This document shows, one piece after another, positions 9,518 to 17,463 of a stretch of 64,000 bases of DNA. The stretch's first letter is position 1, and the number at the start of each line of letters is the position of its first letter. The notes under the pieces were generated by a model. It worked only from the letters and a program-made list of their open reading frames with translations. It was not told where the DNA came from and searched no databases. Position numbers and translations under genes: made by a program. Source of the DNA: Phytohabitans suffuscus (GTDB lineage: Bacteria; Actinomycetota; Actinomycetes; Mycobacteriales; Micromonosporaceae); contig NZ_AP022871.1 of NCBI RefSeq assembly GCF_011764565.1, positions 4,836,320 to 4,900,319 on the forward strand, read 5' to 3'.

Positions 9518-9918
9518 CCAACCAACGAGACCTCGGCTGGATGCTCGACAGCTTCGCCGAGCGCGCACCGGATGTCAGCCACGCCATCGCCATCTCGGCG
9601 GATGGGCTCATGGTGGCCGCCACCCGTGCGCTGCCGCCGGACCGGGCCGACCAGCTCGCGGCCACCGGCAGCGGCCTCGTCAGCCTCCTGCGCGGCGCCG
9701 CCGCCTTCTTCGACGCGGGCGCGGTGATCTCCAACGTCACCCAGCTCGAAGGCGGCTTCATGTTTTCCATGGCCTTCAACGACGGCGCGTCGCTGCTCGT
9801 GCTGGCCACGCCCAACTGTGACGTCGGCAAGGTGTCGTACGAGATGACGGAGCTGGCCAACCGCATCGGCGACGCACTGACCCCGGCGGCTCGCTCGGCA
9901 CTTATGCACACCCGCTGA
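9514..9918 (+). CDS. cvnB: Roadblock/LC7 domain protein (CvnB-like)
   Basis: A 134-residue cytoplasmic protein made of a single Roadblock/LC7 domain (LGWMLDSFAERAPDVSHAI, later LLVLATPNCDVGKVSYEMT). These domains regulate small Ras-like GTPases and normally work with CvnA, CvnC and CvnD. The GTG start overlaps the cvnA stop (GTGA), so the two are translationally coupled. No cvnC (DUF742) or cvnD (GTPase) follows; the next gene, 44 nt on, is an ABC transporter binding protein. Its partner GTPase may come from elsewhere, for instance the full conservon at 32734-37027. Confidence 0.88.
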   Translation: MTNQRDLGWMLDSFAERAPDVSHAIAISADGLMVAATRALPPDRADQLAATGSGLVSLLRGAAAFFDAGAVISNVTQLEGGFMFSMAFNDGASLLVLATPNCDVGKVSYEMTELANRIGDALTPAARSALMHTR

Positions 9919-9962
9919 ACCGAACCACCCCCGGTCCCTTTCAGCCCAGACATGGAGTATCC

Positions 9963-11138
9963 ATGCGTATCCACAAGATGACCGCCGCGCTGATCGCCCT
10001 CGGCCTGGTGGCCACCGGCGCGACAGCCTGCGCCGACGAGAGCGGCGGCGCGAACGGCACGCTCAAGATCGGTCTGCTCGCCTCGCTGTCCGGCACGTAC
10101 CAGGCGATCGGCACGGACATCCGCGACGGCTTCCAGCTCTACCTCAGCATGCACGGCGGTGAGCTGGGTGGCCACCCGGTCGAGCTGGTCGTGGCGGACG
10201 AGGGCGACGGCGCCCCGACCGCGGTACCGGCCGCCACCAAGCTCGTCAAGCAGGACAAGGTCATCGCACTCACCGGTGTCGTCGGCGGTGGTTCCGCCGC
10301 GGCGATCCAGCCCGTACTGGCCCAGGCGAAGGTCCCGTTCATCGGCTCGAACGGCCGGCCCGAGCTCAAGGACATCACGCACGTCTGGCACACGTCGTAC
10401 CTGTCGCAGGAGACCGGCGCGGCGATCGCCCAGTACGTGAAGGACAACGTCAAGGGCAAGGTGTTCGCGATCGGCCCGGACTACCAGGGCGGCTGGGACC
10501 AGCTGCAGGGCTTCACCGACGCCTTCGCCAAGGCCGGCGGCCAACTCGCCAACGCGGACGGCAAGACGCTGTTCACACCGTTCCCGGCGACGAAGAACTT
10601 CACTCCGTACTTCGCGCAGATCAAGGCCGCCGGCGCCGAGGCGGTCTACACGTTCTACGCGGGCGCGGCGGCGATCGACTTCGTCAAGCAGTACTCCCAG
10701 TCCGAGGTCAAGGACCTGCCCCTGTACGCGGCCGGCTTCCTGACCGAGGGCGGCGTGCTCAACGCGCAGGGCGACGCGGCCCGCAACGTGTTCTCCGTGC
10801 TCAACTACTCGCCCGACCTCGACAACGCCCAGAACCGCGAGTTCGTCGCCGCGTGGAAGGCCGACCACGACGGCCCGCCGACCACGTACGCGATGGCCTC
10901 GTTCGACGCGGCCGCGGTGCTGGACAAGGCGATCGGGGCGGCCGGCGAGAACCCGACCTCGGAGAGCATCAACAACGCCATCGCCGGCCTGGGCCAGATC
11001 GAGAGCCCGCGCGGCGCCTGGCAGTTCTCCAAGAAGACCCACTCGCCGGTGCAGAAGTGGTACCTGCGGCAGGTCCGACCGGATGGCCGGGCACTGTCCA
11101 ACACGGTCGTCGGTGACCTGGCGACGGTCGGCGAGTAG
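9963..11138 (+). CDS. livK: Branched-chain amino-acid-type ABC transporter binding lipoprotein
   Basis: A 391-residue periplasmic-binding fold type I (LivK-like) lipoprotein. The signal peptide ends at lipobox GATAC (Cys23). The mature protein begins with the usual KIGLLASLSGTYQAIG entry motif and includes GVVGGGSAAAIQP and IGPDYQGGWDQLQGF. It should deliver an amino acid, amide or aromatic ligand to LivHMGF. It is the first gene of a five-gene importer, 44 nt after cvnB, with GGAG upstream of the ATG. There is no terminator between cvnB and this gene, so co-transcription is likely. The ligand cannot be read from sequence. Confidence 0.85.
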   Translation: MRIHKMTAALIALGLVATGATACADESGGANGTLKIGLLASLSGTYQAIGTDIRDGFQLYLSMHGGELGGHPVELVVADEGDGAPTAVPAATKLVKQDKVIALTGVVGGGSAAAIQPVLAQAKVPFIGSNGRPELKDITHVWHTSYLSQETGAAIAQYVKDNVKGKVFAIGPDYQGGWDQLQGFTDAFAKAGGQLANADGKTLFTPFPATKNFTPYFAQIKAAGAEAVYTFYAGAAAIDFVKQYSQSEVKDLPLYAAGFLTEGGVLNAQGDAARNVFSVLNYSPDLDNAQNREFVAAWKADHDGPPTTYAMASFDAAAVLDKAIGAAGENPTSESINNAIAGLGQIESPRGAWQFSKKTHSPVQKWYLRQVRPDGRALSNTVVGDLATVGE

Positions 11139-11144
11139 AGCTGA

Positions 11145-12020
11145 ATGAGCGAGCTTGACCCGTACCTGATTCCGGCGCTGGACGGCGTCGCGTACGGTCT
11201 GCTGCTCTTCGTGGTCGCCGCTGGGCTGGTGTTGAGCTTCGGCGTAGCCGGGATCCTCAACCTGGCCCACGGCACCCTCTACGCGATCGGCGCCTATGTG
11301 GCGGCGTGGCTGGCCGACGGTGGCTGGGCCGCGGTGCCGCTGGCGCTGGTCGCCGGGGTGGCGGCCTCCACCGCCGCCGGCACCGCGCTGGCCGGGCTGC
11401 TCACGCCGGTGAAGCGGGGCGACCACCTGACCCAGGCGCTGCTGACGTTCGGGCTCGCGCTGGCCGGCGGGAGCCTGCTGGTCAGCGCGTTCGGCCCGGA
11501 CGACCTGCCGGTGCGCGTACCGGCGGTGCTGGATCGCCCGATCGACCTGGCCGGGCACTCCTACGCCGCGTACCGGCTGGTCTTCATCGTGGTCGCCGCG
11601 GTCATCGCGGTCGGCCTCTACCTGACGGTGACCCGCACCCGGGCCGGCATGCTGGTGCGGGCCGCCGTCGACGACCCGCAGATGGTGGCCTGCCTCGGCG
11701 TCAACCCGACCCGCGTGCGGGTGGGGGTGCTGGCCGTGTCGGGCGCGCTCGCCGGGCTGGCCGGCGTGCTCGGCGCGCCGATCATCGGGCCGGGGCCGAG
11801 CACCGCCGCGACCGTGCTGCTGCTCTCGCTGGTCGTGGTCGTGCTGGGCGGCCTCAGCTCGGTCGGGGGCACGCTGCTCGCGGCCCTCGCGGTCGGCGAG
11901 ATCCAGACCCTCGGGGTCGCCCTGCTGCCGACCACCGCGCCTTTCCTGTTGTACGCGGCCATGGCCGTGATCCTCGCGGCCCGGGCGCGGGGCGTTCTGC
12001 GCCGATGGAGTACGGCATGA
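11145..12020 (+). CDS. livH: Branched-chain amino-acid-type ABC permease LivH
   Basis: A 291-residue inner-membrane permease with about eight hydrophobic segments. The LivH-type signature is visible early (LSFGVAGILNLAHGTLYAIG), as is the late cytoplasmic GLSSVGGTLLAALAVGEIQT coupling loop. It starts 6 nt after livK. Its TGA stop overlaps the livM start (ATGA), indicating coupled translation of the two transmembrane subunits. Confidence 0.88.
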   Translation: MSELDPYLIPALDGVAYGLLLFVVAAGLVLSFGVAGILNLAHGTLYAIGAYVAAWLADGGWAAVPLALVAGVAASTAAGTALAGLLTPVKRGDHLTQALLTFGLALAGGSLLVSAFGPDDLPVRVPAVLDRPIDLAGHSYAAYRLVFIVVAAVIAVGLYLTVTRTRAGMLVRAAVDDPQMVACLGVNPTRVRVGVLAVSGALAGLAGVLGAPIIGPGPSTAATVLLLSLVVVVLGGLSSVGGTLLAALAVGEIQTLGVALLPTTAPFLLYAAMAVILAARARGVLRRWSTA

Positions 12021-12943
12021 AGCGGCTGATCCTGCTCCCCGCCTGCGCCGCGGCGGTGGCGGTGCCGTGGGTCGTCGACGACTACACGACGGCCACGCTC
12101 GCCCGGCTGCTCGTGCTCGGCCTGGTCGGGGTGAGCGTGGCCCTGCTGACCGGCGTGACCGGCCTGCCCACGCTCGGGCAGACGGCACCGTTCGCCGCCG
12201 GCGCGTACGCGGCCGCCCAGCTCGGCCTGCACGACGTGGCCGTCGGGCCGGTGCGGCTCGTCGCGGCGGCCGGGGTGGGCGCGGCGTTCGCGCTGCTCAC
12301 CGCGCCGCTCGTGGTGTACGCGCGGGGCGTGTTCGTCCTCATGATCACGCTGGCGATCGGCGAGCTGGCGATCACCGTGGCCAGCCGGTGGAAGTCGGTG
12401 ACCGGCGGCACGGACGGGCTGATCGCGGCGCCCAGCTTCGACACCGACCGGGGCCGCTACCTCTACGCCCTGCTCGTGGCCGGCGTGGTCGTCGCCCTGG
12501 TGCTGCTCGTACTCCGCTCGCCGGCCGGGCTCCTGCTGCGGGCCAGCCGTGACGACGAGGCGCGGATGCGGGCCAGCGGCCACCCGGTGACGGCGTACCT
12601 GACCGGGGCGTACGTGGCGGCGGGCGCGATCGCCGGCGTGGGCGGCGCGCTGCTGGTCACCACCCAGCAGTACGTCTCACCGGCCGACTTCAGCTTCGAC
12701 ACCGCCGCCCTGCTCCTGCTGGGCGTGGTGATCGGTGGCGCCGGGTCGATGCTCGGCGCGGTCGCGGGTACGGCGCTCGTCTTCGCCGCCCGCGACTGGT
12801 TCTCCGGCCTGCTGCCCGGGCACGCGCCGCTGCTGCTTGGCGCGCTGTTCGTGCTGACGGCCTACCTCCTGCCACGCGGGGTGGCGGGATTCGACTGGCG
12901 TCGCATCGGCCGGCGGGACCGTGCGGCGAAGGGGGCTCGATAG
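12017..12943 (+). CDS. livM: Branched-chain amino-acid-type ABC permease LivM
   Basis: A 308-residue inner-membrane permease, partner of LivH. The family motifs GLPTLGQTAPFAAGAYA and GGAGSMLGAVAGTALVFAA are present, with about nine hydrophobic segments. I chose ATG 12017, which overlaps the livH stop by 4 nt; an in-frame ATG at 12005 is possible. Its TAG stop shares one base with the livG GTG start. The tail is basic (RRIGRRDRAAKGAR). Confidence 0.87.
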   Translation: MKRLILLPACAAAVAVPWVVDDYTTATLARLLVLGLVGVSVALLTGVTGLPTLGQTAPFAAGAYAAAQLGLHDVAVGPVRLVAAAGVGAAFALLTAPLVVYARGVFVLMITLAIGELAITVASRWKSVTGGTDGLIAAPSFDTDRGRYLYALLVAGVVVALVLLVLRSPAGLLLRASRDDEARMRASGHPVTAYLTGAYVAAGAIAGVGGALLVTTQQYVSPADFSFDTAALLLLGVVIGGAGSMLGAVAGTALVFAARDWFSGLLPGHAPLLLGALFVLTAYLLPRGVAGFDWRRIGRRDRAAKGAR

Positions 12944-13659
12944 TGGGCGACATCCTGATCACGGAGGCACTCACCCGGCGGTACGGCTCGCTCGTCGCCG
13001 TCGACCGGCTCGACCTGCGCGTAGCGCCGGGCGAGCGGCGCGCGGTCATCGGGCCGAACGGCGCCGGCAAGACCACGCTGCTCGACCTGGTGGCCGGCGC
13101 GATCCGGCCGAGCCGCGGGCGGATCCGCTTCGACGGGCAGGACATCAGCGGGTACGGGCCGGCGCGGCGGGCGCGGCTGGGGATCGGCCGGATCCACCAG
13201 CGCCCGGCGGTGTGGCCGTCACTGACCACATTGGACAACGTGGCCGTGGCGGCGGCCCGGCGGCGGGGCGGGGTCGGGCGTTCCCGCCGTCCCGCCATCG
13301 AGCTGCTCGACCGGCTCGGCCTCGCCGAACACGCGGGCGTCGAGGCGGCGCGGCTCTCGCACGGGCAGCGGCGCCAGCTCGAGATCGCCATGGCGCTGGC
13401 CGGCGAGCCGCGGCTGCTGCTGCTCGACGAGCCGGCGGCGGGACTGTCCGCTGTGGAGTTCGAGCGGCTCGGCGCGGTGCTGCGCGACCTGCCGGAGGGG
13501 ATGACCGTACTGCTCGTCGAGCACCGGCTCGACCTCGTCTACGCGTTCGCCGACGTGGTCACCGTCCTGCGCGACGGCCAGTACGTGGCGACCGGCACGC
13601 CCGACGAGATCCGCGTGTCGCACGTGGTGCGGCAGGCGTACAGCGGGGCGGTGGCGTGA
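12943..13659 (+). CDS. livG: ABC transporter ATP-binding protein LivG
   Basis: A 238-residue cytoplasmic ATPase. Walker A is GPNGAGKTTLLD, the ABC signature is degenerate (LSHGQRRQLEIAMAL rather than LSGGQ), Walker B is LLLLDEPAAGLS, and the switch His lies in LLVEHRLDLV. The LivG-type linker after the Q-loop is shorter than usual, consistent with the small size. The GTG start overlaps livM by 1 nt and the TGA overlaps the livF start. It energises import with LivF. Confidence 0.88.
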   Translation: MGDILITEALTRRYGSLVAVDRLDLRVAPGERRAVIGPNGAGKTTLLDLVAGAIRPSRGRIRFDGQDISGYGPARRARLGIGRIHQRPAVWPSLTTLDNVAVAAARRRGGVGRSRRPAIELLDRLGLAEHAGVEAARLSHGQRRQLEIAMALAGEPRLLLLDEPAAGLSAVEFERLGAVLRDLPEGMTVLLVEHRLDLVYAFADVVTVLRDGQYVATGTPDEIRVSHVVRQAYSGAVA

Positions 13660-14387
13660 TGGCGGTCGCGCTGCGCGTCGACGGGCTCTACGCCGGCTAC
13701 CACGGCGGGCGGGTGCTGCACGGCGTCGGGCTCACCGTCGAGGCGGGCCAGGTGCAGGCGCTCGTGGGCCGCAACGGCGCTGGCAAGACCACGCTGGTAC
13801 ACGCGATCGCCGGCCTGCTGCGCCCGTACTCGGGCGTGGTGGAGATCGGTGGCACGGACCTGGCCGGCCGCCCCGCGCATCAGGTCGCGCGGGCCGGGGT
13901 CGGCATCGTCCCGCAGGGACGGCGGGTCTTCCCCAGCCTCACCGTGGCCGAACACCTGAAGCTGGCCGCCCGGCACCAGGAAGGTCCGATGTGGACCATC
14001 AAGGGCGTGCTGGAGCTGCTGCCCCGGCTGGGGGAGCGGCTGGACCACCGGGGCGACCAGCTCTCCGGCGGCGAGCAGCAGATGCTCGCGATCGCCCGCG
14101 CGCTGCTCACCCAGCCCCGGGTGCTGTTGCTGGACGAGCCCTCCGAAGGGCTCGCCCTCGACCTGGCCGCCCGGGTGCGCGGCCTGGTCACCGGCCTGGC
14201 GCAGGCCGGACTGAGCCTGCTGCTCGTGGAGCAGCGGCTCGACCACGCGATCGAGGTGGCGGACCGGATCGCAGTCCTGGATTACGGGCGCGTGATCTTC
14301 GACGCGCCAACCGCGCAGGTGCGCGCGGACCCCACGACCGTCCAGTCGATGCTCAGCATCGACCAGCCACTACCGCAAGGGAGCTGA
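13659..14387 (+). CDS. livF: ABC transporter ATP-binding protein LivF
   Basis: A 242-residue ATPase, second nucleotide-binding subunit. Walker A GRNGAGKTTLVH, Q-loop GIVPQGRRVFPSLTV, signature LSGGEQQMLAIARAL, Walker B VLLLDEPSEGLA and switch LLVEQRLDHAIEV are all intact. ATG 13659 overlaps the livG stop (TGATG). The operon's transporter part ends here, 6 nt before a methyltransferase that is probably co-transcribed. Confidence 0.9.
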   Translation: MAVALRVDGLYAGYHGGRVLHGVGLTVEAGQVQALVGRNGAGKTTLVHAIAGLLRPYSGVVEIGGTDLAGRPAHQVARAGVGIVPQGRRVFPSLTVAEHLKLAARHQEGPMWTIKGVLELLPRLGERLDHRGDQLSGGEQQMLAIARALLTQPRVLLLDEPSEGLALDLAARVRGLVTGLAQAGLSLLLVEQRLDHAIEVADRIAVLDYGRVIFDAPTAQVRADPTTVQSMLSIDQPLPQGS

Positions 14388-14393
14388 CCGATC

Positions 14394-15182
14394 GTGCCGA
14401 CCGGTTATTCGTTCGACAACCACGCAGCCGAGGCCGATGCCCAACTCGCGACGCTCGAGGCATTCCTCGACCCGCTGACCGGCGCCCGCCTCCGTCCCCT
14501 CATGCGCGCCGGCGCGACCTGCTGGGAGGCCGGCGCAGGCGGCGGCTCGGTCGCCCGCCTGATGGCCCGTGCGATCGGGCCCGAGGGGCGCGTCGTCGCG
14601 TCCGACATCGACCCGTCCCACCTCACGGCGGCGGACAACCTCACGGTGGTACGGCACGACGCCCGCACCGAGCCCGCCCCGGCCGGCGGCCCGTACGACC
14701 TGATCCACGCCCGCCTGCTCCTGCTCCACCTGCCCGAGCGCCGCAAGGTGCTGGCCGAGATGGTCAGCGCCCTCGCCCCCGGCGGCTGGCTCGTGGTGGA
14801 GGAGTTCGACTGCACCGCGCCGCTGCGCGTGCTGACCGCCCCGACGGACGACGCGGCCAAGCTCTTCCAGCAGGTGATGGAGGCGATCCTGGGCGTGCTG
14901 CACGACCGGGGCGCCGACCTGGCGTGGGCCCAGAACGTGCACACCGAGATGGCACTGGCCGGCCTCACCGACGTCGACACCGTCACCCACTCCCAGAGCT
15001 GGACCGGCGGCTCCTCCGGCGCCGCGCTGCACGACCTCAACTCCCGCACGCTGGAGCCGCGGCTGCTGGCCGCTGGGATCTCGCTGGAGCAGCTGCGCGC
15101 GTTCCGCCAGCTGTCGCGGGACCCGGCGTTCGCGTCGCTCTCGTACCAGTTCGTGTCGACCCGCGGGCGCAAGGCGCTGTAG
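14394..15182 (+). CDS. SAM-dependent methyltransferase
   Basis: A 262-residue class I methyltransferase. Motif I reads WEAGAGGGSVARLMA, the acidic loop VVASDIDPSHL marks strand 2, and the post-motif region YDLIHARLLLLHLPERRKVL is typical of methyltransferase type 11/12 folds. It starts with GTG 6 nt after livF and probably rides on the same transcript. A GC-rich hairpin follows at 15221-15250. The substrate is unknown; position suggests, but does not show, a link to whatever LivKHMGF imports. Confidence 0.8.
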   Translation: MPTGYSFDNHAAEADAQLATLEAFLDPLTGARLRPLMRAGATCWEAGAGGGSVARLMARAIGPEGRVVASDIDPSHLTAADNLTVVRHDARTEPAPAGGPYDLIHARLLLLHLPERRKVLAEMVSALAPGGWLVVEEFDCTAPLRVLTAPTDDAAKLFQQVMEAILGVLHDRGADLAWAQNVHTEMALAGLTDVDTVTHSQSWTGGSSGAALHDLNSRTLEPRLLAAGISLEQLRAFRQLSRDPAFASLSYQFVSTRGRKAL

Positions 15183-15220
15183 GTACGTCCTTTTCGCTCC
15201 CTTCCCTCACTCTTTCTCGT

Positions 15221-15250
15221 CGCGCGCGGGGCCACCCTCAGGCCCGCGCG
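15221..15250 (+). terminator. Terminator-like hairpin after the methyltransferase
   Basis: CGCGCGGGGCC and GGCCCGCGCG pair around a 7-nt loop (ACCCTCA) with one bulged G. It lies 39 nt after the methyltransferase stop and before the cellulase leader. There is no T-tract. Confidence 0.55.
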
Positions 15251-15364
15251 TCTTCGCGTGGCGGAGGCTCCGGGCCACGGCGGATATCGACTCGCGCCGA
15301 TGGGTCCGATCTGTCGTGTTGCTGAAAACCCTGGTAGGAATCGCTTTCTGGCGACGCCGCTTGT

Positions 15365-15384
15365 GCATGGGAGCCCTCCCATGC
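15365..15384. promoter_or_regulatory. CelR/CebR-type operator upstream of the cellulase
   Basis: The 14-mer TGGGAGCCCTCCCA (15368-15381) differs at one central position from TGGGAGCGCTCCCA, the established operator of the LacI-family regulators CelR (Thermobifida) and CebR (Streptomyces), which are released by cellobiose. It extends to a 20-nt palindrome. It lies 263-282 nt before the cellulase ATG. No CelR/CebR repressor gene is next to it, so the regulator would act from elsewhere in the genome. Confidence 0.75.
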
Positions 15385-15481
15385 AAGACTCGCTCTACGC
15401 ATTCGGGGGAGCCGATGCGAGTGAGCTTCGCCAGGGCACGCGGGCCGGCCTCCAGCCGCTCCGCACGGCGGGACCACTGCC

Positions 15482-15509
15482 CCCAGCCTCTTCAGGCTGG
15501 GCGGGTTTT
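15482..15509 (+). terminator. Hairpin plus T-run within the cellulase leader
   Basis: CCCAGCCT (15482-15489), loop CTTC, AGGCTGGG (15494-15501), then CGGGTTTT (15502-15509). This is a textbook intrinsic-terminator shape, but it sits between the CelR-type operator and the cellulase start (15647). It could cap upstream readthrough or act as an attenuator. A second 7-bp hairpin (CCAGAGC/GCTCTGG, 15599-15617) lies closer to the start codon. The gene-free stretch 15183-15646 holds these elements and no gene. Confidence 0.6.
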
Positions 15510-15646
15510 CTCCATCCTCCAGCTTGCCTTCCGGGCCGGCGAGCTACCCGTTAGGCGTGCCTGCGGCGCGCGTCCGCAAACGCCCGCGGCCCGCCACGCC
15601 AGAGCCTCCCGCTCTGGTGCCGCGCGACGAAGTAGGAGTAACAGGA

Positions 15647-17427
15647 ATGAGACTCGTCTCGAGTCGTACCCGGAAACAGCGCCTCGCCATCGGTGCGGTC
15701 GCTGTGCTTGGCTTGGGCGGCCTCTCGGTGATCCAGGCTTTGCCAGCCAGCGCCGCCGCGGGTTGCAGCGTGACCTACACGGTCACCAACTCATGGAACA
15801 ACGGTTTCCAGGGCGAAATCGCCATCCGCAACGTGGGTGACGCCTGGACCTCGTGGAACCTCACCTTCTCGTACGCCAACGGCCAGCGCGTGACGCAGGG
15901 CTGGGGCGGCCGCTTCACCCAGAGCGGCACCCAGGTGACCGTGGCCAACGAGTCGTGGAACGGCGCGGTCCCCAACGGTGGCAGTGTCACCCCCGGCTTC
16001 CTCGGCAGCCACACGGGCACCAACACCAACCCGACCGCGTTCGCGGTCAACGGTGTCGCCTGCACCGGCTCTCCCGTGACGAGCAACCCGACCACCGGTG
16101 GGCCGACCAGCACCCCGACCACCCGCCCGCCGACGACACCCCCACGACCCCGCCGACGTCGAACCCGACGACGCCGCCGCCCGGATCGCGCGCCGAGAAC
16201 CCGTACGTGGGTGGCCGTGGCTACGTGAACCCGGAGTGGAAGGCCAAGGCGGAGAGCGTCTCCGGCGGTAGCCGGATCTCCAGCAACCCGACCGCGGTGT
16301 GGATCGACCGGATCGCCGCGATCGAGGGCACCGCGGGCAGCAGCTCGAACGGCCCGATGGGCGTCGAGGACCACCTGCTCGAGGCGGTGCGCCAGGGCGT
16401 GTCGTACATCCAGTTCGTGATCTACAACCTGCCCGGCCGTGACTGTGCCGCGCTGGCGTCCAACGGTGAGCTCGGCCCGACCGAGCTCGACCGGTACAAG
16501 ACGGCGTACATCGACCCGATCGCCGCGTACCAGAACGACGCGCGGTTCCGTAGCCTGCGGATCATCAACATCATCGAGATCGACTCGCTGCCGAACCTGA
16601 TCACGAACGTGGCGGGCCGGCCGACCGAGACCGCGATGTGCAACACGATGAAGTCCAACAACAACTACGTGAACGGCGTCGGGTACGCCCTCGCGAAGCT
16701 CGGCGCGATCCCGAACGTCTACAACTACATCGACGCCGGGCACCACGGCTGGATCGGCTGGGACGACAACTTCGGCCCGACCGCCGATCTGCTCGCCACC
16801 GCCGCCCGCGCCCAGGGCAGCAACATCGCCAACGTGACCGGCTTCATCACCAACACGGCCAACTACTCGGCCCTGCAGGAGCCGTACATCACGGTCAACG
16901 ACCAGACCCGCCAGTCCGCGTGGATCGACTGGAACCGGTACAACGACGAGCTGTCGTTCGCCCAGGCGTTCCGGAGCCGGCTGATCCAGGCCGGATTCCC
17001 GTCCAGCATCGGCATGCTCATCGACACCTCCCGCAACGGGTGGGGTGGCTCCGCGCGGCCGACCGGTCCGGTGACCACGGGCGACCTCAACGCGCAGATC
17101 AACGGCTCGCGTATCGACCGCCGTATCCACAAGGGCAACTGGTGCAACCAGAGCGGCGCCGGCCTCGGCGAGCGTCCGCGCACCGCGCCGGCCAGCGGCA
17201 TCGACGCCTACGTCTGGGTCAAGCCCCCGGGTGAGTCGGACGGCTCCAGCACCGAGATCCCGAACACCGAGGGCAAGGGCTTCGACCGCATGTGTGACCC
17301 GACCTACGGCGGCAACGCCCGTAACGGCAACAGCATGTCCGGTGCCCTCTCCGGCGCGCCGATCTCGGGCGCGTGGTTCCCGGCGCAGGTCACGCAGCTG
17401 ATGCAGAACGCCTACCCGCCGCTGTAA
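15647..17427 (+). CDS. Secreted GH6 cellulase (cellobiohydrolase-like) with N-terminal CBM2, frameshifted in the linker
   Basis: Secreted beta-1,4-glucan hydrolase of about 593 residues. Order: signal peptide (LPASAAA), CBM2 cellulose-binding domain (AGCSVTYTVTNSWNNGFQGE to FAVNGVACTG), Pro/Thr linker, GH6 catalytic domain. GH6 motifs include YNLPGRDCAALASNGE, NIIEIDSLPNLI, DAGHHGWIGWDDN and WVKPPGESDGSS. The CBM and catalytic domain are out of frame by one base: the C run at 16139-16143 in the linker needs one more C. ATG 15647 follows AGTAGGAGTAACAGGA. The CelR-type operator upstream implies cellobiose induction. Confidence 0.92.
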
Positions 17428-17463
17428 GGCGACATGGACACACGGTGAAGTAGGTAGAGCGAT

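Noticed and set aside
9141..12188. Very long minus-strand frames opposite cvnB-livH and opposite the helicase (51368-53401, 53450-55639)
   Set aside because: These are high-GC antisense shadows of well-supported genes. Their translations are Arg/Gly/Ala-rich with no family motifs.
15183..15646. Known c-di-GMP (GEMM) or c-di-AMP (ydaO) riboswitch before the cellulase
   Set aside because: Tempting because of the downstream c-di-GMP enzyme and the hairpins, but I could not find the conserved aptamer cores by eye. Reported only as an unexplained leader structure.
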